Shown piece by piece: positions 22,319-33,102 of a stretch of 64,000 nt of DNA. The notes below the pieces were generated by a model that was given only the letters and a program-made list of their open reading frames with translations, ran no database searches and was not told the origin of the DNA. The position numbers and the translations under genes are program-made. The first letter of the stretch is position 1; each line of letters opens with the position of its first letter. Source of the DNA: Hyaloscypha bicolor E (lineage: Eukaryota; Ascomycota; Leotiomycetes; Helotiales; Hyaloscyphaceae); the NCBI RefSeq assembly GCF_002865645.1, contig NW_020194562.1:1-64000 (forward strand), in the 5' to 3' direction.

Positions 22319-24856
22319 ATGCCATCTGACGACGATTATACGTACAGCGGCGATGATGACTATGGGAAAAGGGAAGATGATTGGAAGGATAGTGAGTACA
22401 ATAACAAAATTCCGGCAGAAGCAGTTAGCTTCTGCTCCAGGTGCGAATCCATTAAGTTTGACGACGTGAAATTTGGAGGCTATGGCAACTTCAACTGGGA
22501 CACTGCACAGATACATCTTAAATTGTCATCAAACAATAGTCGAGTAATTTCCGAAGGTCCACACGCTACCGGAATTGGCGATTATACTTCCCTCCGAACT
22601 GGCTGCTCCTTTGAGGATAACTACCCCGAACTTCCGGATCTTCGTTCGCGAGCCGAGTACTGTGACTTTTGCCGGTTTCTTCGAGCTGGACTGCGATCCG
22701 AGGAGGTCCGTCTGTCCATTTCGGATCAATGTGCGGACCTTGATCTAGATGACGAGTCGTTTCAGATTGAGGTTTCCCTTCAGTACTCTTGGGAGCCAGA
22801 ACGAAGGTCTGAGAGGGTTGGCCTAGATGCCTTGTATGTCTTCGTCGCGTGTTTGAACTCAAGGCGGTCCAGTAGGTACGAGATTCCCGACTTAAAGGGC
22901 ATGTTGTGCCAAATACGCTACAGTGTGTCAGCGGATGGTAAAACGTTCAATCCTAAGAAGCCAGTATTAATGCTAACGAAACTAGATACACACGGTTATC
23001 ATTTGGATGCTGGTAGTTGGCTAGGGCTACGGCGCTCTCCGGGACGAAACTGGGACTCATCAGCAATCGGCTGGGCCAGACACCAATATACATCATGCAG
23101 CAAAGGCGATTCGAATCACGAATACTGTCGAAGGACGTGGGAGAGAACAGAATCGGATAGGACTTCCTATCGGATAAACGGAAAATCTGCCCCTTTTTTG
23201 CCTTATCGATTGATAGATGTCCAAGCCCGCCCTCCTCGTCTAGTCTACCCACAAGTTGAACGGGATCAGGGGGACTTGGATTGGATACCGAAATATGTGG
23301 CTCTGAGTTATTGCTGGGGAGGGAAGAATGCTGAACAACTGAAGCTGTCCCGTGCATATCGGAGTCAACTGATGAAAAAGCTTCCATGGGAAGGGCTTTC
23401 AGCGGCCCAGAAGGATGCCATCACCGCTACCCGGGACCTCGGTTTCAAGTATCTCTGGAATGATGCATTATGTATCTGCCAAGATGACAGTGACGATTGG
23501 GAAACTCAGGCAAGTCAAATGGGTACGATTTATCAGTGTGCTGCGTGCACAATTACCAGCCTAAGAAGCAGTTTTGACCAGAAGTTTCTGAATTCAACCG
23601 TCCCGGAAATTACCCTTCCCTACGAATCTTCAATCAAAGACATCTCTGCGAGGTTCAAACTTCGATTAGATGGAGTCGAAAATAGACTCTGTGGTCCTGT
23701 TTTGATGGACAAGCTAGGTGAAACCCTCCCAAGTAACCGCTGGGTTACTCGTGGCTGGACCTTTCAGGAGCAGAACAACTCCCTTCGCATGTTTCTGTTC
23801 TGGCCTGGGGGTATTCAATACAATTGTCCATGCTCCAACACGCAGTATAGTGGCTACCATTCCTCGGACGAGGACCCAGTGAATAAGAATTACTGGTTCA
23901 GTCGCAATCCGGGTGGAGGCGAGGATCCTATCCTGGACGAGGACACCTTCAAAAAATCTCATACGATTGTCAAAGACATCTACGGAAGCTCCAGATGGCG
24001 CAAGGAGTATCTCTACTTTACCTGGCTCCGGTTTGCAACCGACTACTCTTACCGAGCCTTTACCAAGCAGGCCGACATGTTCCCGGCGCTCTGGGCCTCA
24101 GCACTCGAGTATAAGCGACGCCTAGGAGATGAGTACCTCATGGGAATCTGGAAAGGAGATCTTTGGGGCTTCCTTTGGCGTCTTGGAGCTAATGACGCTG
24201 ATCCACCCCATGGCTATCTGTCTTCTCTTCGCGCGGATTTTAACAGTCCAGATTCAGGAACCATAAGAGGGTTGTGTTCTTGGAGTTGGATGGGAAATCA
24301 AAGGATCAAGTTCCTGAACCAGACCGGCGAAATGTGTGATGGCTTGGTGGATTTTCGCCCTGAATGCACAATTTCTCTCAGTGAATTCAATGCGCGAGAG
24401 AATGACCACAGCAAAGGATACGACAGTACTATCCTCAAGTTCAGAACTAAAAGAACTAAACCTGTCAGTGGATTCTACAACCCTGAATTGGGAGGGTTTG
24501 GAAACGAAGTAACCGTCCCAGTTCTCCTCCCGGAGGCTAAGGTCTTTTGCGCTTTGGACTGGCGTAACGTCGAGGAGGGAATTGACGATGATGGCATCTT
24601 CAATTTCGACAGCTTGGGTGTAATGACTATGTTCCTGCTGTTGGCTTCAGCTGCAGTTAAGGGAAGGTCAGATGGATGCCGAGCAGCATTAGGATTGGTC
24701 CTTATGGAAGCCGGGAATGCAAGAGACTACGAGGGGAAGATTTGGTATCGATGTGGTGTCTTTGTAGCAAAACCTCCAGATGGATGGGTTGGGCAGCAGC
24801 GAGGGGGTCTAAAAGTCTTCGATGAATATGATGAGAAGACCACCTGGGTAAAGTAA
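22319..24856 (+). CDS. HET-domain protein (heterokaryon incompatibility type)
   Basis: A single uninterrupted exon encodes 845 aa. The HET domain begins around residue 325 with YVALSYCWGG, followed by LGFKYLWNDALCICQDD and QMGTIYQCAACTITS, and continues to SNRWVTRGWTFQEQ near residue 480. These three blocks are the family's hallmark. An acidic N-terminal tail and a Cys-containing segment (FCSRCESIKF, EYCDFCRFLR) come before it, as in many fungal HET proteins. Proteins of this family trigger or modulate cell death after non-self recognition in fungi (family knowledge). The partner and trigger here are unknown. There is no premature stop despite RIP relics on both sides. Confidence 0.93.
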   Translation: MPSDDDYTYSGDDDYGKREDDWKDSEYNNKIPAEAVSFCSRCESIKFDDVKFGGYGNFNWDTAQIHLKLSSNNSRVISEGPHATGIGDYTSLRTGCSFEDNYPELPDLRSRAEYCDFCRFLRAGLRSEEVRLSISDQCADLDLDDESFQIEVSLQYSWEPERRSERVGLDALYVFVACLNSRRSSRYEIPDLKGMLCQIRYSVSADGKTFNPKKPVLMLTKLDTHGYHLDAGSWLGLRRSPGRNWDSSAIGWARHQYTSCSKGDSNHEYCRRTWERTESDRTSYRINGKSAPFLPYRLIDVQARPPRLVYPQVERDQGDLDWIPKYVALSYCWGGKNAEQLKLSRAYRSQLMKKLPWEGLSAAQKDAITATRDLGFKYLWNDALCICQDDSDDWETQASQMGTIYQCAACTITSLRSSFDQKFLNSTVPEITLPYESSIKDISARFKLRLDGVENRLCGPVLMDKLGETLPSNRWVTRGWTFQEQNNSLRMFLFWPGGIQYNCPCSNTQYSGYHSSDEDPVNKNYWFSRNPGGGEDPILDEDTFKKSHTIVKDIYGSSRWRKEYLYFTWLRFATDYSYRAFTKQADMFPALWASALEYKRRLGDEYLMGIWKGDLWGFLWRLGANDADPPHGYLSSLRADFNSPDSGTIRGLCSWSWMGNQRIKFLNQTGEMCDGLVDFRPECTISLSEFNARENDHSKGYDSTILKFRTKRTKPVSGFYNPELGGFGNEVTVPVLLPEAKVFCALDWRNVEEGIDDDGIFNFDSLGVMTMFLLLASAAVKGRSDGCRAALGLVLMEAGNARDYEGKIWYRCGVFVAKPPDGWVGQQRGGLKVFDEYDEKTTWVK

Positions 24857-25829
24857 CCAGGCAAGGGAATGCTTGGGAAAACTTGAGAATCTCAAGAAAG
24901 TATAGCAGGCCGCTGTATATCCTTATCTCTTGAACGATTTTGGTTGGGGTTTCGTTGGTCTCTATCTGAGGCAGGCGCGTTCCAAGGTTCATTACGGAAG
25001 GAAGGACTTCAGGAATTCATTTCCCAAAATTCTTTGGATTGTTCATCTCTTTGCGCTTCACGTAAGCTTCAAAAACCATCGTTGACAAATTGACTTATAT
25101 CTATTCACTAGCTACTTGAAGCTGTAGACTTTGTGCTGGAGATTGTGCCGAAGGTGGTAGAGGTTGTGCCGAAAGTGGAAGTTGTTCTCTGCTGTAGGAA
25201 CCTTAGTGAATGGTGTACGATGTGTGTTATGGATGCTGGGGGTCATGCTCTGCATGTTATTTTGTATACTGCTCTGTATTCTGGAGGCAGTGGAGGGTGA
25301 GCTGCGTTTGCTAGAGGTGCTAGAGTGATGCGATATGTGCTGGAGGCCGACAAGAACATGCGACATATGCTGTAGGGGCGGCGATGTGCTGTGTGCTACT
25401 CGTCTATGGAAGGTATTTGATGTATGCTGGAAACTGTCGAGAGTGGACGCAGTTTCGGGGTTTCGAAATTTCTATTGTGGCAGTTTTAGGGTTACAGTCC
25501 GCCACCCCAGGGTCGATATTCTCTTTGCTTAGAGGTATCGACCGGCGTGGCGACGTTACATAATACATCGCGCCACGGCCGCCACAAGGCTGATAATGAC
25601 TTCTCAGCGTTCCTGTGGGACTCTAAGGCTCGGATAAGGCTCATTAATGAGGTTCGATAGTGGTACAAGTGGTGGTGCTGTGGTGGAGGAGTACTGACGC
25701 CATGAAAAGGAGGCTCCCAGCGAATCAGGGCGGCGGCGACGATGCGAATGTAATCTTCTAGGTCGCCGAGCTCGAGAGTGTCAAGGGGTACCGCAACACA
25801 CGACTAATACAAAACCACGAGAAACTTCG
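24857..25829. other. intergenic between the HET gene and a hAT-type element
   Basis: Normal-composition sequence with a GT/CT-rich irregular repeat (25110-25430, tgctggag-like words). No credible coding frame was found. Confidence 0.5.
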
Positions 25830-25837
25830 ATGCTTTC

Positions 25838-26583
25838 CAGTGTGGGAAATGAGTAGAGTAGAGTAGAGTAGTGGGCCCTACTCATATTCTACTCAAATAA
25901 ATTTCTCACTACTCATACTCTACTCAATACTCTACTCAACTACTCTAGAATATTCTAGAGTAGTTGAGTAGTATGCACATGATACCACACGTGATAATAC
26001 TAGCCTAATTAGGTAAGGCTCCGGGGTGGCCCCGAGTCTAGCGCCACTGCACTGTCCAATCAAGTAGTGGCAAGGCTTAGTAAGCAAGGTCGAACCTTAA
26101 TATATTCTTAGGCTTCTTTAGCTATTAAGGGCAGACTCTTCTCTTAAGGTACTCTTATTATCTAAATTATATAATAGACTTAATAAGGGTACTATTAAGA
26201 TAATATCTTATTAAAAAGCTGGGGATTATTTAAAGACGAATTAGAAGAAGTAAAAAGAGAAGGAAAAAAAGGGGGGGAAAATATTTCAAGAAGGGAAATC
26301 TGGTTTTTATAAAAGAAAAGTGATATTTAAGTAGCCTTATATAAGCTCTAGCTTAAATTATATAGTACTGCTTAATAGGTACCTTATTTATTTATTAATA
26401 ATTAAATAAATATTAATTTATTATATTTACGTAACTTGCACGTGACTACTCTTGAGTTACTCTAGAGTAGTACTCTACTCTACTCTACTCAAGTACCATA
26501 TTACGCTACTCAAACTCTACTCTACTCTACTCAAGACTACTCTAGAGTAGCTTGAGTAGCTTGAGTAGTTTTTGCCCACACTG
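25838..26583. mobile_element. 746-bp non-autonomous hAT-type element
   Basis: The element starts CAGTGTGGG and ends CCCACACTG, and is flanked by an exact 8-bp duplication ATGCTTTC at 25830-25837 and 26584-26591. An 8-bp target duplication with CAG...CTG ends is the hAT superfamily signature. Both subterminal regions are packed with GAGTA/TACTC and CTCTAGAGTAG words in both orientations, as expected for transposase-binding arrays. The interior is AT-rich and has no transposase frame, so it must have moved in trans. Confidence 0.9.
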
Positions 26584-26591
26584 ATGCTTTC

Positions 26592-28300
26592 ACGAAGTCA
26601 GAGACTCAGAGCCGCCTGAATTCAAACTACCTATAGTTTGTCTCTCGACGGCGTGCGTCTCCCGACCCAAGAACGGACATTAATTATTTATGAAGTAAAA
26701 TCTAAATATATATATTTAATTTTTTTCTAATATTAATAAGCTAGCTATTAGTAATAAATCTTAATTTAAAATAGCTATTTATTATAATTTCTTTAAATAA
26801 ACTTAACTAAAGTTAAATAAGAAATTAATTAATAATTATAATATAATATTTAATTAGCTTATAAAAGTTTATTAAAGCTTAGATAATAATAAAAGTTTTT
26901 ATTAACTTATATAATTCTATTATTTAAACCTCAAAAAACTCTAATAAATTTTAAATATTTCTAGTAAAATATTATTTAAAACTATTTTCTTTAGCCTTAA
27001 ATTAAAAAAAAGCTTTAAAATAACGAAATATATCTTTTTAATAAAAATATATAATTAAAATGAAAAGGAATTATATTATAAATATTTAAGAGCTATTAAT
27101 TATCTAGTAAAGCTCAAGTTATTATTATTTAACTGCTTTTATATATTCGAAATTATTTTTTAAGTTTATAATTTAAATTTAGTTTTTATAATAAATATTT
27201 CGAAATATATTATTAATAAAAACTATTTAATATATAAATAAGTAATAAAATTTTAGCTATTTCTAATTAACTCGAAATAGAAATTACTTATAATAAAAGT
27301 ATAAAATAATATCTTTTATATTTATATTAAAAATTATTATTTTATTATAAGAATACTAAATCTTTTATTATTAGATATTTATTTACTTTTTAATAATTAT
27401 TCTCAAATTAAAAGCAAATAGCAAGTATTATAATAATATAATTACTAGTTTATAATACTTATAGCTTATTTAACTGAATTTATTTAAATATTATTATAAA
27501 TCTATTAATATTAAAGACTAGAAAGCTTATAAAGAATTTAGTAAATAACTTCCAGAAATAGTTATAAGTATTATTACTTAAATAGTATATTGTTTTTAAT
27601 TATTATTTATTTTAAATATTTATTTTAATTAATAAAAAAGAAATTAGAAATATATAATATTTCTTTAATATTTCAAATAATATTTAGTAAAGACGCGTTT
27701 TTTTAGTAATATGATATTAGTATATTTACTTTATTATTATAATATTTAAATTATTATAAAATTTTATATTAGCTAGATTTAATAAAAATAATTAAATAAC
27801 TTTATTTTAATTATATTATATTACTTTTTAATATAAAACATAACTTAATGTTTTTATTAAAGAAAGCTATATATTATAATATATTTTATTAAATTATAAT
27901 TAAATTCCTAAAATATAACTAGAAATAAAAGCTAATTAATTTAGATTTATAAAAAATTATAATCTTTTTTTTTAAAAAATAAAATTCTTAAAATAAAATA
28001 TATATATATATATATAACTGGTATTATTATATTTAATAATTTACTTAAAATAATAATAAGATATTATATATAATAAAATTTTTAATATTTTTTTTCTTTT
28101 TCTAAAATTATAATAAATAATAAAATTTAAATTTAATTAAATATTAAAAGAAAAGCAAAAATAAAAATGAATTATTACTTTTTAATATATAAAGGCTAGA
28201 CTAGAAATATAGTTAAAATATATTTTAATAAAGCCTTTAATTAATTATAAACAAATATTTAGCTTCTTTAGTAACACTCCAGCCTTAGCTCTGGCGGCGC
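26592..28300. other. AT-rich gene-free block
   Basis: About 1.6 kb of A/T-dominated DNA without open frames, ending abruptly near 28265 where GC-rich sequence resumes. It resembles the other RIP blocks but has no second copy in the window. Confidence 0.6.
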
Positions 28301-28507
28301 TGTTACATCTTCCGCCGAGATGCACGCGTTGCTGTAATAGTAGTTGTTAAACTTTAACCTGCAGGACAATACAGTCTCCCTCAACTTGTTTCCTTAGCCA
28401 GTCTCATGGGAAACATAACTCCTGCCTCTCTGCCAGGTCCGATGTTTCGACCAACCTGAAATCGCCACATCTTTAGACTTTCGTCATCACAAGTCTTTAT
28501 TTCACAA

Positions 28508-30184
28508 TCAATTCCCCATCAACCTCCTCTGCTCAGCCAAAATCTCAACCTTCGTCTCCTCCTCCAACTGCGCCAACCTCTGGATCTCCAAAAGCCGCTC
28601 TTTATCCGCGCGAATCCTTCCAATGCGCTCTCGCAACACTTTCAGTCTAGCTTCTCCCTGCTCATCCGTCTCTTCATCCCCAGCACTATCACTTACTTTT
28701 TCAATCGTGTTACTCGGGCCTGGCGATCCTGGATAAGGAGATGCGATGGGTTTTCTGGAAATCGAGTGCCTGGTAGAAGATGGTGAAGGCGCTGCTTCAG
28801 CTTCACTGCCGCCGATCTCGATGGCTCGCTGTGCTTCGAGCTCCACTCTCGTTACCCACTCGGGTAAAACTTCTTCCAGCTCGGCCCGGCTTTGTGGATC
28901 CATCTCGCGCAGCGCAGATAAGTCGGACTCAAGTTCGTGGGCCCTGGGGACGGCGGAGAGTTGAGCATCTAGTTCTTGTTGATTGGAAATCGCTTCGTGG
29001 GATAATTCATGCGCTGCTGGAGTAACAGAATGGTTGAGATCTTTCCGTGGAGGAATGGGTACTTTTAGTGGTACTGGCGGGACTTGAGATAAAATGTCTT
29101 TCTTCTCCGCAATCAGCCTCTCGTTTTCTGAATATGCCAACTTCTCTTTGGCAAGGACGTGAGCTGGTTCCGTCCTGTCCTCGGTAGCAATTACGGGGCT
29201 TCCAACGCCATACTTCTCCCTACCAAGTAGCTCTGCTGTGTTTGATTTCGTGAACATCTCGTGAGGGGGAGCTGGCTCGTGAGTCCCAGGCTCGTCTGCA
29301 GCCTTATCCTTTACCTTTCTCCGCTGACGCTGGCGATGGACAAGTATCCCCAGAACCAGGCCTGCTGCTATCAAGCCCAACAAGGTTACTGCAATGGCTA
29401 TGCCTATTATCCCACTCGTTGACAAGCCGCTCGAGGAAGAACCAGGACTGGTTCCATTCTGTGGGCCGGTAGTGACAGCGAGTGTGGAGCTTGATTGCCA
29501 GGACATGGAAGGTGAGCTGGTGCTACTGGCTCGGGTGATAGAGGAGCTGGAGGAGGTGGTGGCAGAGCCAGATAAGCTGCTAGTAGTTGAGGGCGGCGAG
29601 CCGCCGGGAATCTGTTCGTATAGCGTCAACACATAGCCGTCGCAGTGTACATCCAATAGAGGATATGGATCTCCTAGTGATTTGTATAGCGGCATTGTTG
29701 CGCATGAGGATGGGGAAGTACTGTTGTTTTGTTAGCGAGTACCATCAAGTTAGCAGTAAAGAAATACCATTGTGACAATATCGATTGAGTTCCGGCGATG
29801 TCAACGTCGCCGGAACAGGTTGTAAACCAGGCATCGACACCGCAATCGACTCCGCTAGAACAGCAAGCCCAGAAGGTTGAAGACGTAGTGAATGTGTATC
29901 CGGTGCCGCAAGTAGCTGACAACCCTGTATTTAGATATCAGCGTTGCAGTCCAATCGATCCTTTTTTCTAAGCAGGACGACATACAAGAAGTAGTTCCAA
30001 GATCTATGGTTGAATAATAGCCTAGGAACGTTCCTCCGATGATAACCTGATCTCTTTCCACTAATAGATGCGGTGTAGGAGTAACGTGCTCGTGGTTCTC
30101 GGTTGTAGACACTACAAGCTCTACGGCTTGGCTAACAACTGACAGTACAGTCAAAATGCCTTTGGAAAGCAATATTAGCTTCAT
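28508..30184 (-). CDS. type I membrane protein with Cys-rich ectodomain and coiled tail
   Basis: Three exons (30184-29986, 29924-29768, 29720-28508) give 522 aa with matching phases. Their introns are GTATGT...ACAG (61 bp) and GTATTT...ACAG (47 bp). The N-terminus MKLILLSKGILTVLSVVSQA looks like a signal peptide. The spliced ectodomain is Cys-rich (SATCGTGYTF, FWACCSSGVDCG, CTSPSSCATMPLY) and is followed by a Ser/Thr stretch likely to be O-glycosylated. One membrane segment lies at ~223-247 (GIIGIAIAVTLLGLIAAG) with a basic RQRQRRK stop-transfer. The ~270-residue cytosolic tail is charged and ends in a Glu/Arg/Leu coiled-coil. This layout resembles fungal cell-surface sensors, but I see no WSC signature. 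Function is unknown. Confidence 0.8.
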
Positions 30185-33102
30185 TTTCAGTGATAATTAC
30201 AAAATTGGATCGGTTTTGATGCAGCTGCTGACGGTCAGCTCGCACCAAGTCAATGCGAGGCAGGCTGAGGAAGGGTCGAGACAATGCCCAAAACATTCTG
30301 TGAAATAGTATAATAATCAGCAAATGTCTTTAGGCTGAGGCTGAGCAGGAATATAACATCTTTTACCAGACAATGGAGAGCATGCTTGTCTCCTTAGATA
30401 TATGGGACAGCCAGTTGGCAGGCTGGATCATGCAACAGGCTTGGATTCAACCAGCCACGTGGTTTCTCCTGACCGATTAACTCTACTGGCTGAGCCTCAT
30501 TGCCTCTTAAACGCAGCCTCATATATTGTATTTTTAGTTTTTACCTATCCGCGTAATTATGTTATCAGGTTTGAATCTCATAGACTTATACTTTCCTTTA
30601 GCACTCTGCTTTCTCAGCCGTACTCTACCGCTAGTACGTATGTTTTATAAAGCTATTAGTGTCGAGCCGATCTTTAAATATACCTGCTCGTGATGTGACA
30701 GCTATTGGGGTCGCCGTCGATCGTCTTTCTTCACCTCTTTAATATGGAACAACCCAGCCAGTTAGAGTGCGTTTAGCATGTCAGACTACGCTCGCGTCCT
30801 AAGTCGTACGATTTCAATAATGCACCTTAATCATCTGATAATCCACACCAATTGAATATTAAGAATTACGCCCGCGGGCTGACCTTTGACTCCCTTTTGC
30901 GTAGAATAGAGAGCCGTGAAAGCGTCAAGTGACTGTTAGAAAACGCTAGGAAACAAAGCAAAAAATTAAACAGGGCTTCAATTGGGCTGCGCGAAACATA
31001 TGCGTCCAGTCCAGGTCTTGAAGACGGCAGAGAAGGTCAGCAGTATCGAAGTTGTGGTGGTGGATCGAGGTTTCTGTGCAGCTAGGCCCGTCGTGCCCGC
31101 AGTCAACCCTGGGTTCCACACGAAAAAGAAACATGACGGCTTCCAATAAAGACCTTCGATTAAGCAATCCCGCTTTGGACCGCGACCGACATCCCAATCG
31201 AAAGGTTACACAAGAAGATAAGTGGCCAGCCGGATGGATGCTTGGATCCTGCAAGCAGAAGCGGCCAATGATGAGACTCTACGAGTGCAGTATAGTGGCG
31301 GAAATCACCCACTTGGGCGAGCCTCATTGCGCCAAGGCTGCACGCGATGTTATCGCGGAGAGAATCCTCCGTGTTCCACGGTCTAGGCATTCGAAACCAA
31401 TCCACCAAAATAGCATGCAGAGAACCGTGCACGTGATCTGATGTTTCCATCTCATTTCTAGCTCCATGTGGCGTGACACATCATGTCGACGCCAGCTGTT
31501 GAACTAGCTAAGTAATAAAGCTAGGGTCACGTGCTTGCAATGTAAACCAAGTAAAACGTACTGAATTGACTGCTGTTCTACAGTGGTAAGTAGCCCGTAT
31601 ATATAGCCCTGAACCCCCTAAGTCACATGCACTAAACCCCTAAACCAGAGAGCCTTATACTGAACCATTCAACCTCAGCTGAACTGATTTAGCCTCACAG
31701 GGCATAATCTACTCAGTAATAAGCCTATGGCTTAAGCTCCATTAGTACACAGCCCCTAAGGCTCTGTTCCAGGGCTTACTAAGCCTATTAGGGGCCTCAG
31801 GCCCCTAATTTCAACACCAGCGACAAGAACTCATTTGATTTGCAAGCTCTTCACAGGAACCCCCTACAAACTCTTCTCGACTCTATCCGCTGACTTGACG
31901 GCAAATTGTTCAACTTCATTTCAAACTAGCGCACAGCAAAGACTCATGTCCGCTGATGTAAAATCGCCTCCTTTGTGGAGCGAAGAGTCAAAGAAGTTTA
32001 TAATCCAGGAATTGCATCGCGAGGTCAACCGGTTCTCTACCAAAACAGACATTATGCCGCCCATTGTGCCATATGAGTCTCTCGCAGGCGCCTGCTCTTC
32101 TATATACCAAGAATTGGACACATCTCGAGCGGAAATTAGGGTTCCCAAAGCGGAAAAGGGGGGTCAAAACGGAAGCGAGAGGCGAAGCGAGGGCAAAAGC
32201 GAGGGGGGAGGCAAAAGGCCGTCTCTTCGCTGGCTATCCTCTGCACTCTCCCCACTCGACTATATTATAACCGGAATTTGATACCTCTTAGGTGATCCCC
32301 GCGAGTCAGGTGGATTGGTCCACTTTTAAGACCATGGAAACCGGTGCACCTGGCACAACTTGTTGGTGGTACCGGCTTCAGTTCTGAATCGGTGTTTGCT
32401 GTCCGCTGAAGCCTCCTCGTGACCTTCCACTACGACCTCGACTTCTTGTGGATTGGCCGCGACTCGAGCGGTTAGCGTGCTTGGAGGAATTCATCTTGGT
32501 CGAAGTCGTATCACTATAGTTCCTCTGGTGGCGGTGCTCTAAACAGATCTCTATATCGTTTTCACACTTAAACAAGATCCGATGCTGGCGTGGGCATTTC
32601 GATGTCCTTGGTTGCAAGTGAGATGTTGATGTGAGGATTAGATGCTCGGAAATTCTTTATAAGCGATGGCGGAGCACTACCGAAATCTTCACGTGAGTTA
32701 ATAGCCAAGCTTTCCAAAAAAATTTCATTGCAATTCTAATACAAAATATATCCCAGAATGAAAGAATTGTGGCCGGCGATATGTGATCGAGCCATGATTC
32801 CAGGTATACTGCTTCATTTAGCGGATCTGGACATATGATCTCCCCCAAAATCTTCGGGCACAGGTATGAAGAGCCTACAAGATACCGCACAGACACCGAA
32901 ACTATTCTTGAATCCCCTGATCCATAATCAAAGGCTCGTTTGCGTCTTTGGACACAAATCGGGGCACGGTCCACCAACCACAACTACAGCAGCCTCAAAG
33001 GAAATCATGGTGTCAGCAGATCATGCATGCACTACAAAGTCATTGCTTCCCCCGCAGTTCACTCCATCACGATTCCAATCTCTTATCCCATTTTCCCCAA
33101 CC
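30185..33102. other. intergenic, no gene supported
   Basis: About 2.9 kb of mostly normal composition. 31590-31815 contains several CCCCTAA/TTAGGGG words within a CT-rich stretch. Frames at 31052-31441, 31835-32281 and 32378-32617 have no recognisable content. I see nothing that can be named. Confidence 0.45.

Noticed and set aside
31590..31815. CCCCTAA/TTAGGGG words suggesting interstitial telomere sequence
   Set aside because: The words are spaced irregularly and not in tandem, so they do not form a telomere repeat.
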